From the NCBI RefSeq assembly GCF_017948265.1, contig NZ_CP072852.1, positions 2,976,001 to 3,040,000 on the forward strand: 64,000 nt of DNA, in the 5' to 3' direction. The position numbers and the translations under genes are program-made. Source of the stretch: Rhodoferax sp. PAMC 29310. Its GTDB lineage: Bacteria; Pseudomonadota; Gammaproteobacteria; Burkholderiales; Burkholderiaceae_C. A model generated the notes under the pieces. The model saw only the letters and a program-made list of their open reading frames with translations. It was not told the DNA's origin and ran no database searches. Shown here piece by piece: positions 1 through 7,949 of the stretch; position 1 is the first letter of the stretch, and each line of letters starts with the position of its first letter.

Positions 1-32
1 ACACACAGTCGGCAGTAGCAAGCGAGGCGGCG

Positions 33-1589
33 ATGACCAGGCAACGAGCCCTGATCTGGTTCAAGCGCGACCTGCGCATCCACGACCATGCCGCCTTGGT
101 GGCTGCGCAATCGCATGCCGATGCCCTCGCCCTCTTTGTGATCGAACCCGAATGGATGGAGAGCCCGGAGTGCGATGCCAGCCATGTGGACCATGCGCTG
201 TGCTGCCTGGCTGAATTGCGTATCGCCCTGGCGCAAATCGGATTGCCCCTGCTGGTGCGCGTGGGGTCTGCCGTTGCCGTGCTGTCTCAACTGCACCAAG
301 AGGTGGGGTACACCCACCTGCTGAACCACGAAGAGACAGGCCCCGGCTGGTCGTATGGGCGCGATATGCAAGTCGCGTTGTGGTGCAAGTCCGCGGGTGT
401 TGAATGGCAAGAATTCACCCAGACCGGTGTGGTGCGCCGCTTGCGCAACCGCTCGGGTTGGGCCGCACGTTGGCAGGCTCGCATGAATGCGCCTTTGCAT
501 CTGCTGCAAGGGGGGTTTACGGCTGCGACCTCACTGGACTTGCCCGAACTGCCCACGCTGACAAGCCTGGGGTTTTCGCCGCATGGAAAGAAATTGCAGG
601 CCGCCGGCGAGAAGGCCGCGCGGCACACGTTAAAAAGTTTCCTGCAAGTGCGCGGCTACGACTACCGCAAAGCACTGTCCAGCCCCTTGAGCGCCGAAGA
701 GGGTTGCAGCCGACTAAGTCCGCACCTGGCGTTTGGAACACTCTCCATGAGAACCGTGCATCAGGCCACTGAAGTGGCGATTGGCCACACGCCTGACCGC
801 GCCTTGGCCTATGCGTTGCGCGGTTTTTCCGGGCGGCTGCGCTGGCATTGCCATTTCATGCAAAAACTGGAAGATGAACCCGACATTGAATTCCACAACT
901 TTGCCCGCGCTTTCGACGGTTTGCGGGAAGACGAATTCAATGAGGCCCACTTTCTGGCCTGGTGCCAAGGCCGCACCGGCTACCCGATGGTGGACGCCTG
1001 CATGCGCTCTTTGGTCGCCACAGGCTGGCTCAATTTCCGCATGCGGGCCATGTTGGTCAGCTTTGCCAGCTATCACCTATGGCTGCACTGGCGGCCCACC
1101 GGTCTGTTTCTGGCGCGGCAGTTTCTGGACTACGAACCCGGCATTCACTGGAGCCAAATGCAGATGCAAAGCGGTACGTCAGGTATCAACACGCTGCGCA
1201 TGTACTCGCCAACCAAGCAAGCGAAAGATCAGGACCCTGTCGGTCACTTTATTCGCCGCTGGGTGCCTGAATTGGCACGCGTGCCGCTCCCCTACCTGGC
1301 CGAACCGTGAAAGATGGATGTGAGTGTGCAGCGCATGGCGGGATGCCTCTTGGGGGAGGACTACCCGACACCCATCGTGGATGACAAGACCGCCATGACG
1401 AGCGCCAAAGAGCGCATGTATGCGCTGCGCCAAAGCCAAGAACTGCGCGAAGCGGCGAAGGATGTGCTGGCACGCCATGGCTCACGCCAGGGTGGACTTC
1501 CGCCCTCGGGACAGGGGCGCAAGGTGGCTCTCAAGAGGGCGGCTGTCAAACCCTCCCAGCCGTCTCGCCAAGGTGATTTGTTCGCCTGA
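33..1589 (+). pseudogene. Cryptochrome/DNA photolyase with in-frame stop
   Basis: FAD-dependent photolyase/cryptochrome; such proteins repair UV pyrimidine dimers with blue light. The N-terminal antenna-binding alpha/beta domain opens with WFKRDLRIHDHAAL near residue 9. The FAD-binding helical domain is clear near residues 275-425 (GYPMVDACMRSL, INTLRMYSPTKQ). Translation stops at TGA 1308-1310 just after YLAEP. The same frame continues KMDVSVQ...GEDYPTPIVDDKT to 1589, which is the normal family C-terminus, and relatives read EPWK at this point. So one TGG-to-TGA change removes about 90 C-terminal residues. The flavin pocket is mostly before the stop, so residual function cannot be excluded. 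A sequencing error is the alternative. Confidence 0.85.
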
Positions 1590-1609
1590 TCGACGGGAGG
1601 ATTGGCACC

Positions 1610-1783
1610 ATGAAAAATGATTTCAAAGGCAACAAGCAATCCCTGCCCAGCAAGCTGTGCGCCGTCTGCGGGCGCACCATGACTTGGCGCAAAGCCTGGG
1701 CCAAGAATTGGGATTCGGTGTTGTACTGCTCGGACGCGTGCCGGACCAAAAAACCAAAACAAAAAAATGATGCCCAAACCTGA
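1610..1783 (+). CDS. DUF2256 zinc-ribbon small protein
   Basis: 57-residue protein, MKNDFKGNKQ..., with two cysteine pairs (CAVCGRTMTWRKAW and YCSDACR) that define the DUF2256 family, a probable zinc ribbon of unknown function. A strong ribosome site, GGGAGG, lies at 1595-1600. It sits between the interrupted photolyase and the truncated photolyase-like gene, whose start at 1767 overlaps its 3' end. As I recall, DUF2256 genes often accompany photolyase/cryptochrome genes, so a link to light repair is plausible but unproven. Confidence 0.85.
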   Translation: MKNDFKGNKQSLPSKLCAVCGRTMTWRKAWAKNWDSVLYCSDACRTKKPKQKNDAQT

Positions 1784-2201
1784 AGCCCTGCAAAACACAC
1801 CCCCGCTGCCCGCTAGGGTCCGAAATCTGGTCATCGTGTTGGGTGACCAACTCGATCTTCAATCCTCAGCGCTGCAAGATGTCGATCCTGCGCAAGACCT
1901 TGTGTGGATGGCCGAGGTCACAGAAGAGTCCACGCATCTGTGGTCCAGCAAGCAGCGCATTGCCGTCTTTTTGAGCGCCATGCGGCACTTTGCGAACGAT
2001 CTGCGCGCACAGGGTCTGCCCTTGATCTACACGGCACTGGATGGTCCCCACCGACCCACTTCCCTCGGCGTTGAATTGGCCCGCACGATCACGCAGTTGC
2101 AGCCCACCATGCAGTTAATGCCCCACCGACTGCCCATCTCGCCAGAGTGCAAGACAAAGCGCTGGGTTATGGAAGGAAGGTCATGGTGCGGCTCTTTCTG
2201 A
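1767..2201 (+). pseudogene. Truncated photolyase-related protein (DPRP family)
   Basis: The first ~115 residues match the N-terminus of deoxyribodipyrimidine photolyase-related proteins (bacterial 6-4 photolyase type): LVIVLGDQLDLQ near residue 21, DLVWMAEVTEE, and HLWSSKQRIAVFLSAMRHF. Family members are about 500 residues; this frame ends at 144, and homology seems to stop near LARTITQLQPT (about 2100). The catalytic FAD and iron-sulfur portions are absent, and the DNA beyond is AT-rich without a continuing frame. It is therefore a deletion remnant. It overlaps the DUF2256 gene by 17 bases, which suggests a former operon. Confidence 0.8.
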
Positions 2202-2545
2202 GTTTTCAGTATTGTCTGAAATTACAGTAATTTCCATTTTTTATGAATATTTGTTAATTCAAAATAAGGGACATCTGGCCAAGACGTGCTCGACGGCAAA
2301 TGGCGGAACCGCTGGGTGGCCAATTGGTTTTTCACGCGCAATGCCTCTATAGTGTCAGCCCGACGTCTTGTGGCGCACCCGCCTGCATGCCTGAGGTCCG
2401 CCCACCAGTCGCTCTTATATTGATAGCGTCTTTCGCCCGTATTTACTTAACCAGATGCGGATTTGGCTATGAAAATCAACCCATGACCTCAACCTCGCAC
2501 TGCACCGCCCCCATGAGGCAACCTCCCCGCACAGGAGCCATTTGA
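2202..2545. other. Intergenic, no supported gene
   Basis: AT-rich stretch (about 2215-2270) after the truncated photolyase gene, then GC-rich DNA. A weak copy of the dispersed repeat (ttgatagcgtctttcgcc) lies near 2413-2450. The open frame at 2300-2545 has no recognisable protein features. This probably contains the deletion scar of the photolyase-related gene and the tdk promoter. Confidence 0.5.
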
Positions 2546-3118
2546 ATGGGCGCCAAACTCCACTTTCGCTACGCCAGCATGAATGCAGGCAAGTCCACCC
2601 AGCTGCTGCAGATTGCGTACAACTACGGCGAGAGTGACCGCCGGGTGCTTTTGTTTACCGCCGCGATCGACCACCGGGCCGGTACCGGGGTGATTGCGTC
2701 GCGCCTGGGTGCGCAAAGCCCGGCGCTGACCTTTGATGCGCAAACCAACTTTCGCGCCCAACCGGCCTGGTACGAAGGAGTGTCCTGCATCCTGATTGAC
2801 GAGGCGCAGTTTTTGACCAAAGCCCAGGTGCAACAACTGCACCAGGTGGCGGCCGTGGAAAATGTGCCGGTGATGTGTTTTGGCCTGCGCACCGACTTTC
2901 AGGGCGAGCCGTTTGAAGGGGCCACCCACTTGCTGGCGCTGGCCGAGGATATTCAGGAAATCAAGGCCATATGCGCCTGCGGGCGCAAGTCGACCATGAA
3001 CATGCGTCTGGATGAAGAAGGCCGGCGCGTGACCGCCGGTGACCAAGTCTTGATTGGCGGCAATCAACGCTACCGCCAAGCGTGCGCGCGCTGCTTTTAC
3101 AGCGGCGCGGCGACCTGA
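2546..3118 (+). CDS. tdk: Thymidine kinase
   Basis: Type II thymidine kinase, 190 residues, full length; phosphorylates thymidine in the salvage pathway. P-loop region YASMNAGKSTQLLQ at residues 9-22; the Walker B-like segment CILIDEAQFLTKAQVQQL holds the catalytic Glu. The loop YGLRTDFQGEPF-like stretch (here FGLRTDFQGEPF) is diagnostic. A zinc-binding set of cysteines (CACGRKSTMNMR and CARCFYSG) is in the C-terminal lasso domain. The start ATG follows AGGAGCCATTTGA. No operon partner. Confidence 0.96.
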   Translation: MGAKLHFRYASMNAGKSTQLLQIAYNYGESDRRVLLFTAAIDHRAGTGVIASRLGAQSPALTFDAQTNFRAQPAWYEGVSCILIDEAQFLTKAQVQQLHQVAAVENVPVMCFGLRTDFQGEPFEGATHLLALAEDIQEIKAICACGRKSTMNMRLDEEGRRVTAGDQVLIGGNQRYRQACARCFYSGAAT

Positions 3119-3208
3119 GCAGGGAAATGTCGCACACAAACAGGACGGGGTAGCGCACAATTCGGCTTCCGCGGTGCCCCTGCCGCAGCCAAGCACCCTC
3201 TCCATCGC

Positions 3209-4054
3209 ATGAGCATCTTTGACCGATTCAAGGCCAACGCCCGGAAACCGCTACCCGTCTCAACCGGCGCGACGCCTGACCGCCGCCAACGCACTCGTCG
3301 CGATGCGCGTCAAGGGGTATCCGCTCTTCTCATAGACGACTCGCCCACTGTGCTGGCAGCACTGCGCAAGATTCTTCGCTCTGCCGGCTATGTCACCCGA
3401 GAAGCACCTAATGCTGAACGAGGCTTGGAGATGCTGGCCGAGGAACCCCCTGACCTGATCTTTTTGGACATTGTGTTGCCCGGCATGAACGGGTTCAACG
3501 CTTTGCGCGCCATTCGGAAGGACCCGACCACGCAGTACATCCCGGTCATCATGATCAGCGGCAACGAACACGCCACGGAACAGTTTTACGCCCACCGCAT
3601 CGGGGCCGACGATTTCTTGAAAAAGCCGTTTTCGCGTTATGAGGTGTTTGCCCATATCGAGTTGCTGCTGGACGCCCAACGGGTGCCGCGCCGCCGTGAA
3701 GGAAAGGCCGCCAAACCAACCAGCGACAGTGATCTCGTGCTTCAGGAGTTTGTCCACACCCTGCCCCAGTCATTGGACAACGAGCCAGGGACAACGCCCG
3801 GCAAAGCTTCACCGATGGGCCTGTCGGCCCTGAATGCTCGCAAAGAGCTGACAGCGTTGGGGTTTCAATACTTCGACCAAGGGCAGTTTTTTGCCGCCAT
3901 CCGTCGCAGCGACCAATTGGCAGTGGAGCTGTTTGTAGCCGGTGGTGGCCTGGCCATGGCGACGCCACTTGAAGGTCAAACTGCGCTTGAGCTGGCGAAA
4001 ATCCAGCTGAACGAAGCCATCATTGGGGCCATCACTCTGGCTCAGCCGCTCTGA
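3209..4054 (+). CDS. Response regulator with unrecognised C-terminal domain
   Basis: 281 residues. A receiver (REC) domain spans about residues 38-155: acidic pocket SALLIDDSPTVL, phosphoacceptor Asp in LIFLDIVLPGMNGF, and Lys in DDFLKKPF. No DNA-binding output domain follows. Residues 155-205 look like a linker. Residues 205-281 (ARKELTALGFQYFDQGQFF...TPLEGQTALELAKIQ) look helical, with a phrase like a single degenerate ankyrin repeat. No sensor kinase is adjacent. It may be a CheY-like regulator acting by protein contact. The output domain assignment is inference. Confidence 0.85.
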   Translation: MSIFDRFKANARKPLPVSTGATPDRRQRTRRDARQGVSALLIDDSPTVLAALRKILRSAGYVTREAPNAERGLEMLAEEPPDLIFLDIVLPGMNGFNALRAIRKDPTTQYIPVIMISGNEHATEQFYAHRIGADDFLKKPFSRYEVFAHIELLLDAQRVPRRREGKAAKPTSDSDLVLQEFVHTLPQSLDNEPGTTPGKASPMGLSALNARKELTALGFQYFDQGQFFAAIRRSDQLAVELFVAGGGLAMATPLEGQTALELAKIQLNEAIIGAITLAQPL

Positions 4055-4062
4055 ACGCCGGC

Positions 4063-4524
4063 TCAGTCTGCAAGGCGTTTGCTGTAGGCCAAAAAAACGT
4101 CATCGCGCACCCAACCCAAAGATGCGTACATCGACTGTGCCGCATGGTTGGTCCGGGCGGTGGTGAGGTCCATGCGCACTTTGCCGCCGGCCACGGCCTG
4201 CGCTTCGGCAGTCAGCAGCAGCGCACGGCCCACGCCGCTTCGCCTGGCCTGCGGGACAACAAACAAGTCATACAGGGTGTAAATGGACGCGGCCTCAACT
4301 GAGCAGAAGCTGGGGTAAAGCTGACAAAACCCCAGCGCCTGCCCGGCGGCGGCGTCTTCGGCCGGCAACAGCACCGACTCATTGTTGAGCAACCGCTCAT
4401 TCAAAAAACGCCGCGCACCCGCCAAGTCAGGCGCTTGGTCGTAGAACTGGCGATAGGCATCGAACAGCGCCGCCACCGCATCCAAATCGGCCAAGGTGGC
4501 CAAGCGGGTTTGAACGGCGCTCAC
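4063..4524 (-). CDS. GNAT family N-acetyltransferase
   Basis: 153 residues. GNAT fold: an N-terminal region resembling small acetyltransferases (TRLATLADLDAVAALFDAYRQFYDQ) and the acetyl-CoA loop VVPQARRSGVGRALLLTAE near residues 92-110, followed by LTTARTNHAAQSMYASLGWVRD. Substrate unknown. It converges on the response regulator, with only 8 bases between stops. The start codon is 36 bases before the end of the dehydrogenase on the same strand, so the two may be cotranscribed. Confidence 0.88.
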   Translation of the reverse strand: MSAVQTRLATLADLDAVAALFDAYRQFYDQAPDLAGARRFLNERLLNNESVLLPAEDAAAGQALGFCQLYPSFCSVEAASIYTLYDLFVVPQARRSGVGRALLLTAEAQAVAGGKVRMDLTTARTNHAAQSMYASLGWVRDDVFLAYSKRLAD

Positions 4525-4560
4525 ATAACACCACCGATCAGTCGCATGCCGCGTTGACGC

Positions 4561-5409
4561 TCAGTAGGCGTAGACGCCCTGCCCGGTCTTGCGGCCCAAG
4601 CGGCCAGCGGCGACCATTTCTTTCAGCAAAGGAGCGGGGCGGTATTTGCTGTCACCGAACTCGCTCAGGTAGACGTCCATCACGGCCAGGCACACGTCCA
4701 GGCCAATCATGTCGGCCAAGGCCAGTGGGCCGATGGGCTGGTTGCAGCCCAGCTTCATGCCCGCGTCGATGTCTTCGGGGGTGGCCAAGCCTTCGCCCAG
4801 CACAAAGAATGCTTCATTGATCATGGGCACCAAAATGCGGTTGACCACAAAGCCGGGCGCATTTTTGACGGTGATGGGCGTCTTGCCCAACGCCTTGGCC
4901 ATGGCTTGCACGGCGTCGTGGGTCGCGTCGCTGGTTTGCAGGCCACGAATAATCTCCACCAGCGCCATCAAAGGCACGGGGTTGAAGAAATGCATGCCAA
5001 TAAAGCGGTCCGCGCGGCTGGTGATGGCGGCCAGTTGAGTAATGGAGATGGACGACGTGTTGGAGGCAATGATGACCTCGGGCGCGACCAGTGCATCAAT
5101 CTGCTTCAAAATTTTGACTTTGAGCGCGAAGTTTTCAGTGGCCGCTTCAATGACCAACTGCGCCGACTTCAGGTCGTCATAGCTGGTGCTGCCCTTGATG
5201 CGGGCCAGTGCCGCGTCGCGGTCGGCCGGGGTGATCTTCTCTTTCTTGATCAGGCGCTCCAGGCTGCCCGAGACGGTGGCCAGCCCTTTGGCCACGGCGG
5301 CGTCCGAGATGTCGACCATGATCACGTTGATGCCTGACACGGCGCACAACTGTGCAATGCCATTGCCCATGGTGCCCGCGCCAATAATGCCGACTGTTTG
5401 AATGCTCAT
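4561..5409 (-). CDS. 3-hydroxybutyryl-CoA dehydrogenase
   Basis: 282 residues, the usual length for short single-function 3-hydroxyacyl-CoA dehydrogenases (PaaH/Hbd). It oxidises (S)-3-hydroxyacyl-CoA to the 3-keto form with NAD, in butyrate/PHB, phenylacetate or fatty-acid degradation. Rossmann motif GIIGAGTMGNGIAQL at residues 7-21; catalytic pair in IGMHFFNPVPLM (His) and the preceding SNTSSISI; C-terminal dimer helix VNRILVPMINEAFFVLGEG. Stands alone apart from the downstream GNAT, so the pathway cannot be read from context. Confidence 0.94.
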   Translation of the reverse strand: MSIQTVGIIGAGTMGNGIAQLCAVSGINVIMVDISDAAVAKGLATVSGSLERLIKKEKITPADRDAALARIKGSTSYDDLKSAQLVIEAATENFALKVKILKQIDALVAPEVIIASNTSSISITQLAAITSRADRFIGMHFFNPVPLMALVEIIRGLQTSDATHDAVQAMAKALGKTPITVKNAPGFVVNRILVPMINEAFFVLGEGLATPEDIDAGMKLGCNQPIGPLALADMIGLDVCLAVMDVYLSEFGDSKYRPAPLLKEMVAAGRLGRKTGQGVYAY

Positions 5410-5458
5410 GCTGAAGTCTCCGAAAGATTGAAAGTAAAAACCAATGGTAGCGGCATGC

Positions 5459-5869
5459 TCAGCCCTGCCCGTGCAACGTGTCGATCAAGGGACACTTCAC
5501 CTGCCCCCGCGCGGAGCAGCAACGCTCCACCAAGGCGGCAAGTGCGGCCTCCATGCCCTGCAAATCGGCCAATTTCGCCCGCACGTCAACCAACTTATGC
5601 TGCGCCTGCTCGCGCGCTTCGTCGCAATGGGTGCCGTCCTCAAGTTTGAGAAGCTGGGCGATCTCATCCAGGCTAAAGCCCAGTCGTTGGGCAGATTTGA
5701 TGAACCGGACCCGGGCCAGATCGACCGCGCCATAGCGGCGCACGCTGCCTAGCGGGCGAGCCGGCTCGTGCATCAGTCCTTTGCGTTGGTAGAAACGGAT
5801 CGTTTCTACATTGACAACGGCCTGTGTGGCCAGGGCGCCGATAGTGAGTTCAGGGTGTGCAGATTTCAT
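5459..5869 (-). CDS. merR: Mercury-type MerR transcriptional regulator
   Basis: 136 residues from ATG at 5869, preferred over an ATG 33 bases upstream because the shorter protein matches the family and clears the operator. Helix-turn-helix [25 protein letters not shown], a long dimer helix, and three cysteines as in mercury MerR: THCDEA and the pair in [17 protein letters not shown]. These are the Hg(II) ligands in the family. Divergent from merT over a perfect dyad. It should repress, and with Hg(II) activate, the merT promoter. Confidence 0.9.
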   Translation of the reverse strand: MKSAHPELTIGALATQAVVNVETIRFYQRKGLMHEPARPLGSVRRYGAVDLARVRFIKSAQRLGFSLDEIAQLLKLEDGTHCDEAREQAQHKLVDVRAKLADLQGMEAALAALVERCCSARGQVKCPLIDTLHGQG

Positions 5870-5874
5870 GGGGC

Positions 5875-5905
5875 TTGACTCCGTACCTTGGTACGGTGCC
5901 AAGCT
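5875..5905 (+). promoter_or_regulatory. merT promoter with MerR operator
   Basis: A -35 box TTGACT (5875-5880) and a -10 position CAAGCT (5900-5905) are separated by 19 bases, the over-long spacer typical of MerR-controlled promoters. The spacer holds a perfect dyad, CCGTAC-CTTG-GTACGG (5881-5896), closely like the Tn501/Tn21 mer operator. The -10 is a poorer match than the classic TAAGGT. The -35 starts 6 bases from the merR start codon. Confidence 0.85.
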
Positions 5906-5911
5906 TAGCCC

Positions 5912-6295
5912 ATGTCATCCACATCACCGCAAATCCCCCCCGAAATCAGCCCAGCATCAAGTGGCCTAAAGCCTTTGCTGGCAGGCGGTCTGGCTGCCTT
6001 GCTGGCTTCCACCTGTTGCCTGGGGCCTCTGGTTTTGATCACGCTGGGGATCTCTGGCGCCTGGATTAGCCAGCTGACGCTGCTTGAACCCTACCAACCG
6101 TTGTTCATTGGCGCAGCCTTGCTGGCGCTATTTTTGGCATGGCGACGCATTTGGCGCCCGGTCACCACTTGCGCCCCTGGCGAGGTCTGCGCACTGCCCA
6201 AGGTCAACCGAGCCTACAAATGGTTGTTCCTGATCGTCGCCAAGCTCGTCGTCGTCGCGCTGGCTTTTCCCTGGATTGCACCCTACTTTTATTGA
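5912..6295 (+). CDS. merT: Mercuric ion transport protein MerT
   Basis: 127 residues, inner-membrane Hg(II) importer. Three hydrophobic segments are visible: residues ~19-50 including the vicinal cysteine pair in [11 protein letters not shown], ~63-76, and ~105-123. A second cysteine pair lies in the cytoplasmic loop [12 protein letters not shown], as in MerT. The start is 7 bases after the -10 box, so the transcript leader must be very short. merP follows after 12 bases. It would pass mercury to a cytoplasmic reductase, but none is present here. Confidence 0.88.
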   Translation: MSSTSPQIPPEISPASSGLKPLLAGGLAALLASTCCLGPLVLITLGISGAWISQLTLLEPYQPLFIGAALLALFLAWRRIWRPVTTCAPGEVCALPKVNRAYKWLFLIVAKLVVVALAFPWIAPYFY

Positions 6296-6307
6296 ACAGA
6301 ACGCTCT

Positions 6308-6592
6308 ATGAAAACACTCACCATCCTCTTTGCACTGGCACTTGGTTCGCTCACGGTCAGCGCAGGCACCCGCACTGTGACGCTTGCCGTGCCGTCCATG
6401 GACTGCCCCGTGTGCCCGATCACGGTCAAGAAAGCGCTCACGCAGGTGCCCGGCGTCAGCCAAGCCCGCGTGAACTTTGACAAACGGCAAGCGGTGGTGG
6501 TGTTTGACGACGCCCAAACCAACGTGGCGGCACTCACCGCAGCCACCGCCAATGCGGGCTACCCTGCTACCCTTTTGATTGCGAGCCCATGA
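6308..6592 (+). CDS. merP: Periplasmic mercury-binding protein MerP
   Basis: 94 residues. A signal peptide (MKTLTILFALALGSLTVSAG) is followed by one heavy-metal-associated domain with the metal-binding motif MDCPVC near residues 36-41 (MerP usually has GMTCAAC). Ends ANAGYPATLL, like the HMA fold end. It scavenges Hg(II) in the periplasm and hands it to MerT. The last four bases overlap the next gene (ATGA), so the two are translationally coupled. Confidence 0.88.
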   Translation: MKTLTILFALALGSLTVSAGTRTVTLAVPSMDCPVCPITVKKALTQVPGVSQARVNFDKRQAVVVFDDAQTNVAALTAATANAGYPATLLIASP

Positions 6593-6810
6593 GCGAGGTC
6601 ATCCTGCTCTCGACCCTGCGTTGCCCGGAGTGTGGTTTCACCAAAACCGAGACCATGCCCAGCGACGCCTGCCAGTGGTTTTACAAGTGCGACCAATGCC
6701 ACACCGTGCTCAAACCGTTACCCGGTGACTGCTGTGTTTTTTGCTCATATGGCACGCACCCCTGCCCGCCCATTCAGCTTCAAGGCGCCAACGGGTCGTG
6801 CTGCACTTGA
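6589..6810 (+). CDS. GDCCVxC-domain protein, mercury cassette accessory
   Basis: 73 residues with 12 cysteines. Contains GDCCVFCSYGTHPCPP near residues 46-61, the signature of the small GDCCVxC-domain family, some of whose members carry selenocysteine; here all positions are cysteine. An N-terminal CPECGF...CDQCH pair suggests a zinc or heavy-metal site. Overlaps merP by 4 bases, so it belongs to the merTP operon. Exact function unknown; metal handling is inferred from context and cysteine content. Confidence 0.85.
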   Translation: MSEVILLSTLRCPECGFTKTETMPSDACQWFYKCDQCHTVLKPLPGDCCVFCSYGTHPCPPIQLQGANGSCCT

Positions 6811-6821
6811 GTCATAGTCAT

Positions 6822-7157
6822 TCAGTGACTCACGGTTTTGGAAAACAGGTTGACCACCACCACGCCAGAGATGATCAGCCCCAGGCCGATGAGCGCTGGC
6901 GCGTCCAGCGCCTGGCCGTGCCAAAGCCAGCCTACTGAAGCAATCAGCACCACCCCTGCACCCGCCCAGATGGCGTAGGCCACCCCAATCGGCATCACCC
7001 GCAGTGTGAGGGACAAAAAGGCAAACGAAATGGAATACCCCAGCACGGTCACGACGCTCGGAATTAGCTTGGTGAAGCAGTCTGAGCTTTTCAGAAAGCT
7101 GGTGGCAATGACCTCCGCCACGATGGCGATAGTGAGGTACAGATAGGTGAGTTTCAT
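6822..7157 (-). CDS. SMR family multidrug efflux protein (EmrE-like)
   Basis: 111 residues, four hydrophobic segments, the usual size for a small multidrug resistance dimeric antiporter. The key membrane glutamate is in [17 protein letters not shown] (Glu near residue 15). The sequence [15 protein letters not shown] in helix 3 is diagnostic of EmrE-type exporters of quaternary cations. Converges on the mercury operon, 11 bases between stops. The substrate cannot be told from sequence. Confidence 0.9.
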   Translation of the reverse strand: MKLTYLYLTIAIVAEVIATSFLKSSDCFTKLIPSVVTVLGYSISFAFLSLTLRVMPIGVAYAIWAGAGVVLIASVGWLWHGQALDAPALIGLGLIISGVVVVNLFSKTVSH

Positions 7158-7201
7158 GCGGGCAGTGTACGCACCGCCTTCTTGCTCCCTGCTGTGCAGG
7201 T

Positions 7202-7645
7202 TCAGGCTGCCCGCCTGTCAGGAAAGGAAATCACTTCTGCGGTCACCCGCCGGCTGTAGAACTTTCTGAGCGCTTGGGTGGTGGCTTCGGCGGACTCGTT
7301 GACGCCAGGCCAGGACGACTGGCTACCCATCTCCATGAGGGTCTGCTGCGCCTGCACCCATTCATTAAAAGTGTCCGCGGCCGACTTCATCAAGGCCGCG
7401 GCCTGCGCGCTGTAAAGCCGGGGAATTTGCTGAAACCAATAAGGCGCTCCGCCGCCGGGCGAGAGAGCGGGAACCCAGCTGTCCAAATTTCGGGTGAATA
7501 TCTCCGCCCCCGCGTTGGACTGAATCAGTTGAATGTTGCGCAGCGCACTGGTCAACACCTCTGAGACGGCCGTGCCCTGCTGAACCAGGTGTTTTTGGGT
7601 CCCGGACACGCCAGGTCGAATTTTGGTGTTGGCGGGCTTTGTCAT
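7202..7645 (-). CDS. Phasin-like hypothetical protein
   Basis: 147 residues from ATG at 7645, chosen because GGAGG stands 8 bases upstream. A longer upstream frame lacks support. Content is helical, with Ala/Gln-rich amphipathic stretches ([23 protein letters not shown], about residues 75-97) similar in style to phasins that coat polyhydroxyalkanoate granules, and a basic end. No signal peptide. The phasin suggestion rests on composition only. No adjacent PHA genes. Confidence 0.6.
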   Translation of the reverse strand: MTKPANTKIRPGVSGTQKHLVQQGTAVSEVLTSALRNIQLIQSNAGAEIFTRNLDSWVPALSPGGGAPYWFQQIPRLYSAQAAALMKSAADTFNEWVQAQQTLMEMGSQSSWPGVNESAEATTQALRKFYSRRVTAEVISFPDRRAA

Positions 7646-7873
7646 GATGAAACCTCCGAAGGGTGAATGTCGCCCCCAAGGGGCAATTGGGCGTGCGGCC
7701 AGTGCTGCACGCGACGCAATCCAACAGACCGTTTCCCGAAGTATGAAGAACTGGTGCCGTAAATCAACCCTCGGGATGTGTGCACCTGTCGAGCCATCAA
7801 CCGGGGTAACCCTGCGGTAACAAAGAAGCGGGGATTGGCAGAGAATGTCGGTGCGACAAGCCTCACTCGCTTC

Positions 7874-7917
7874 GCTATTGATAGCATCTTCCGCAGGTTT
7901 ATCAAGGGCCAACGCTC
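7874..7917. repeat. Dispersed intergenic repeat, copy
   Basis: GCTATTGATAGCATCTTCCG then a spacer and a complementary-looking GGGCCAACGCT. Same core (ATTGATAGC plus GC-rich second half) as copies near 20109, 24431, 36460, 42851, 46049, 47378 and 53227. Lies in the leader of the aldo/keto reductase gene. Confidence 0.55.
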
Positions 7918-7949
7918 ACTTTTTCTTACAAAACAGACAGGGAAACCGC

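Noticed and set aside
1308..1310. TGA as a recoded Trp or selenocysteine codon
   Set aside because: Many genes in the window end in TGA, the relatives have Trp, and no SECIS-like hairpin is obvious directly after it.
2300..2545. 81-codon open frame before tdk
   Set aside because: No recognisable domain, odd composition (many Pro, Cys, Arg), no good ribosome site, and it runs over a dispersed repeat.
6589..6810. Selenoprotein version of the GDCCVxC protein
   Set aside because: The relevant position is a cysteine codon and no in-frame TGA occurs before the true stop.
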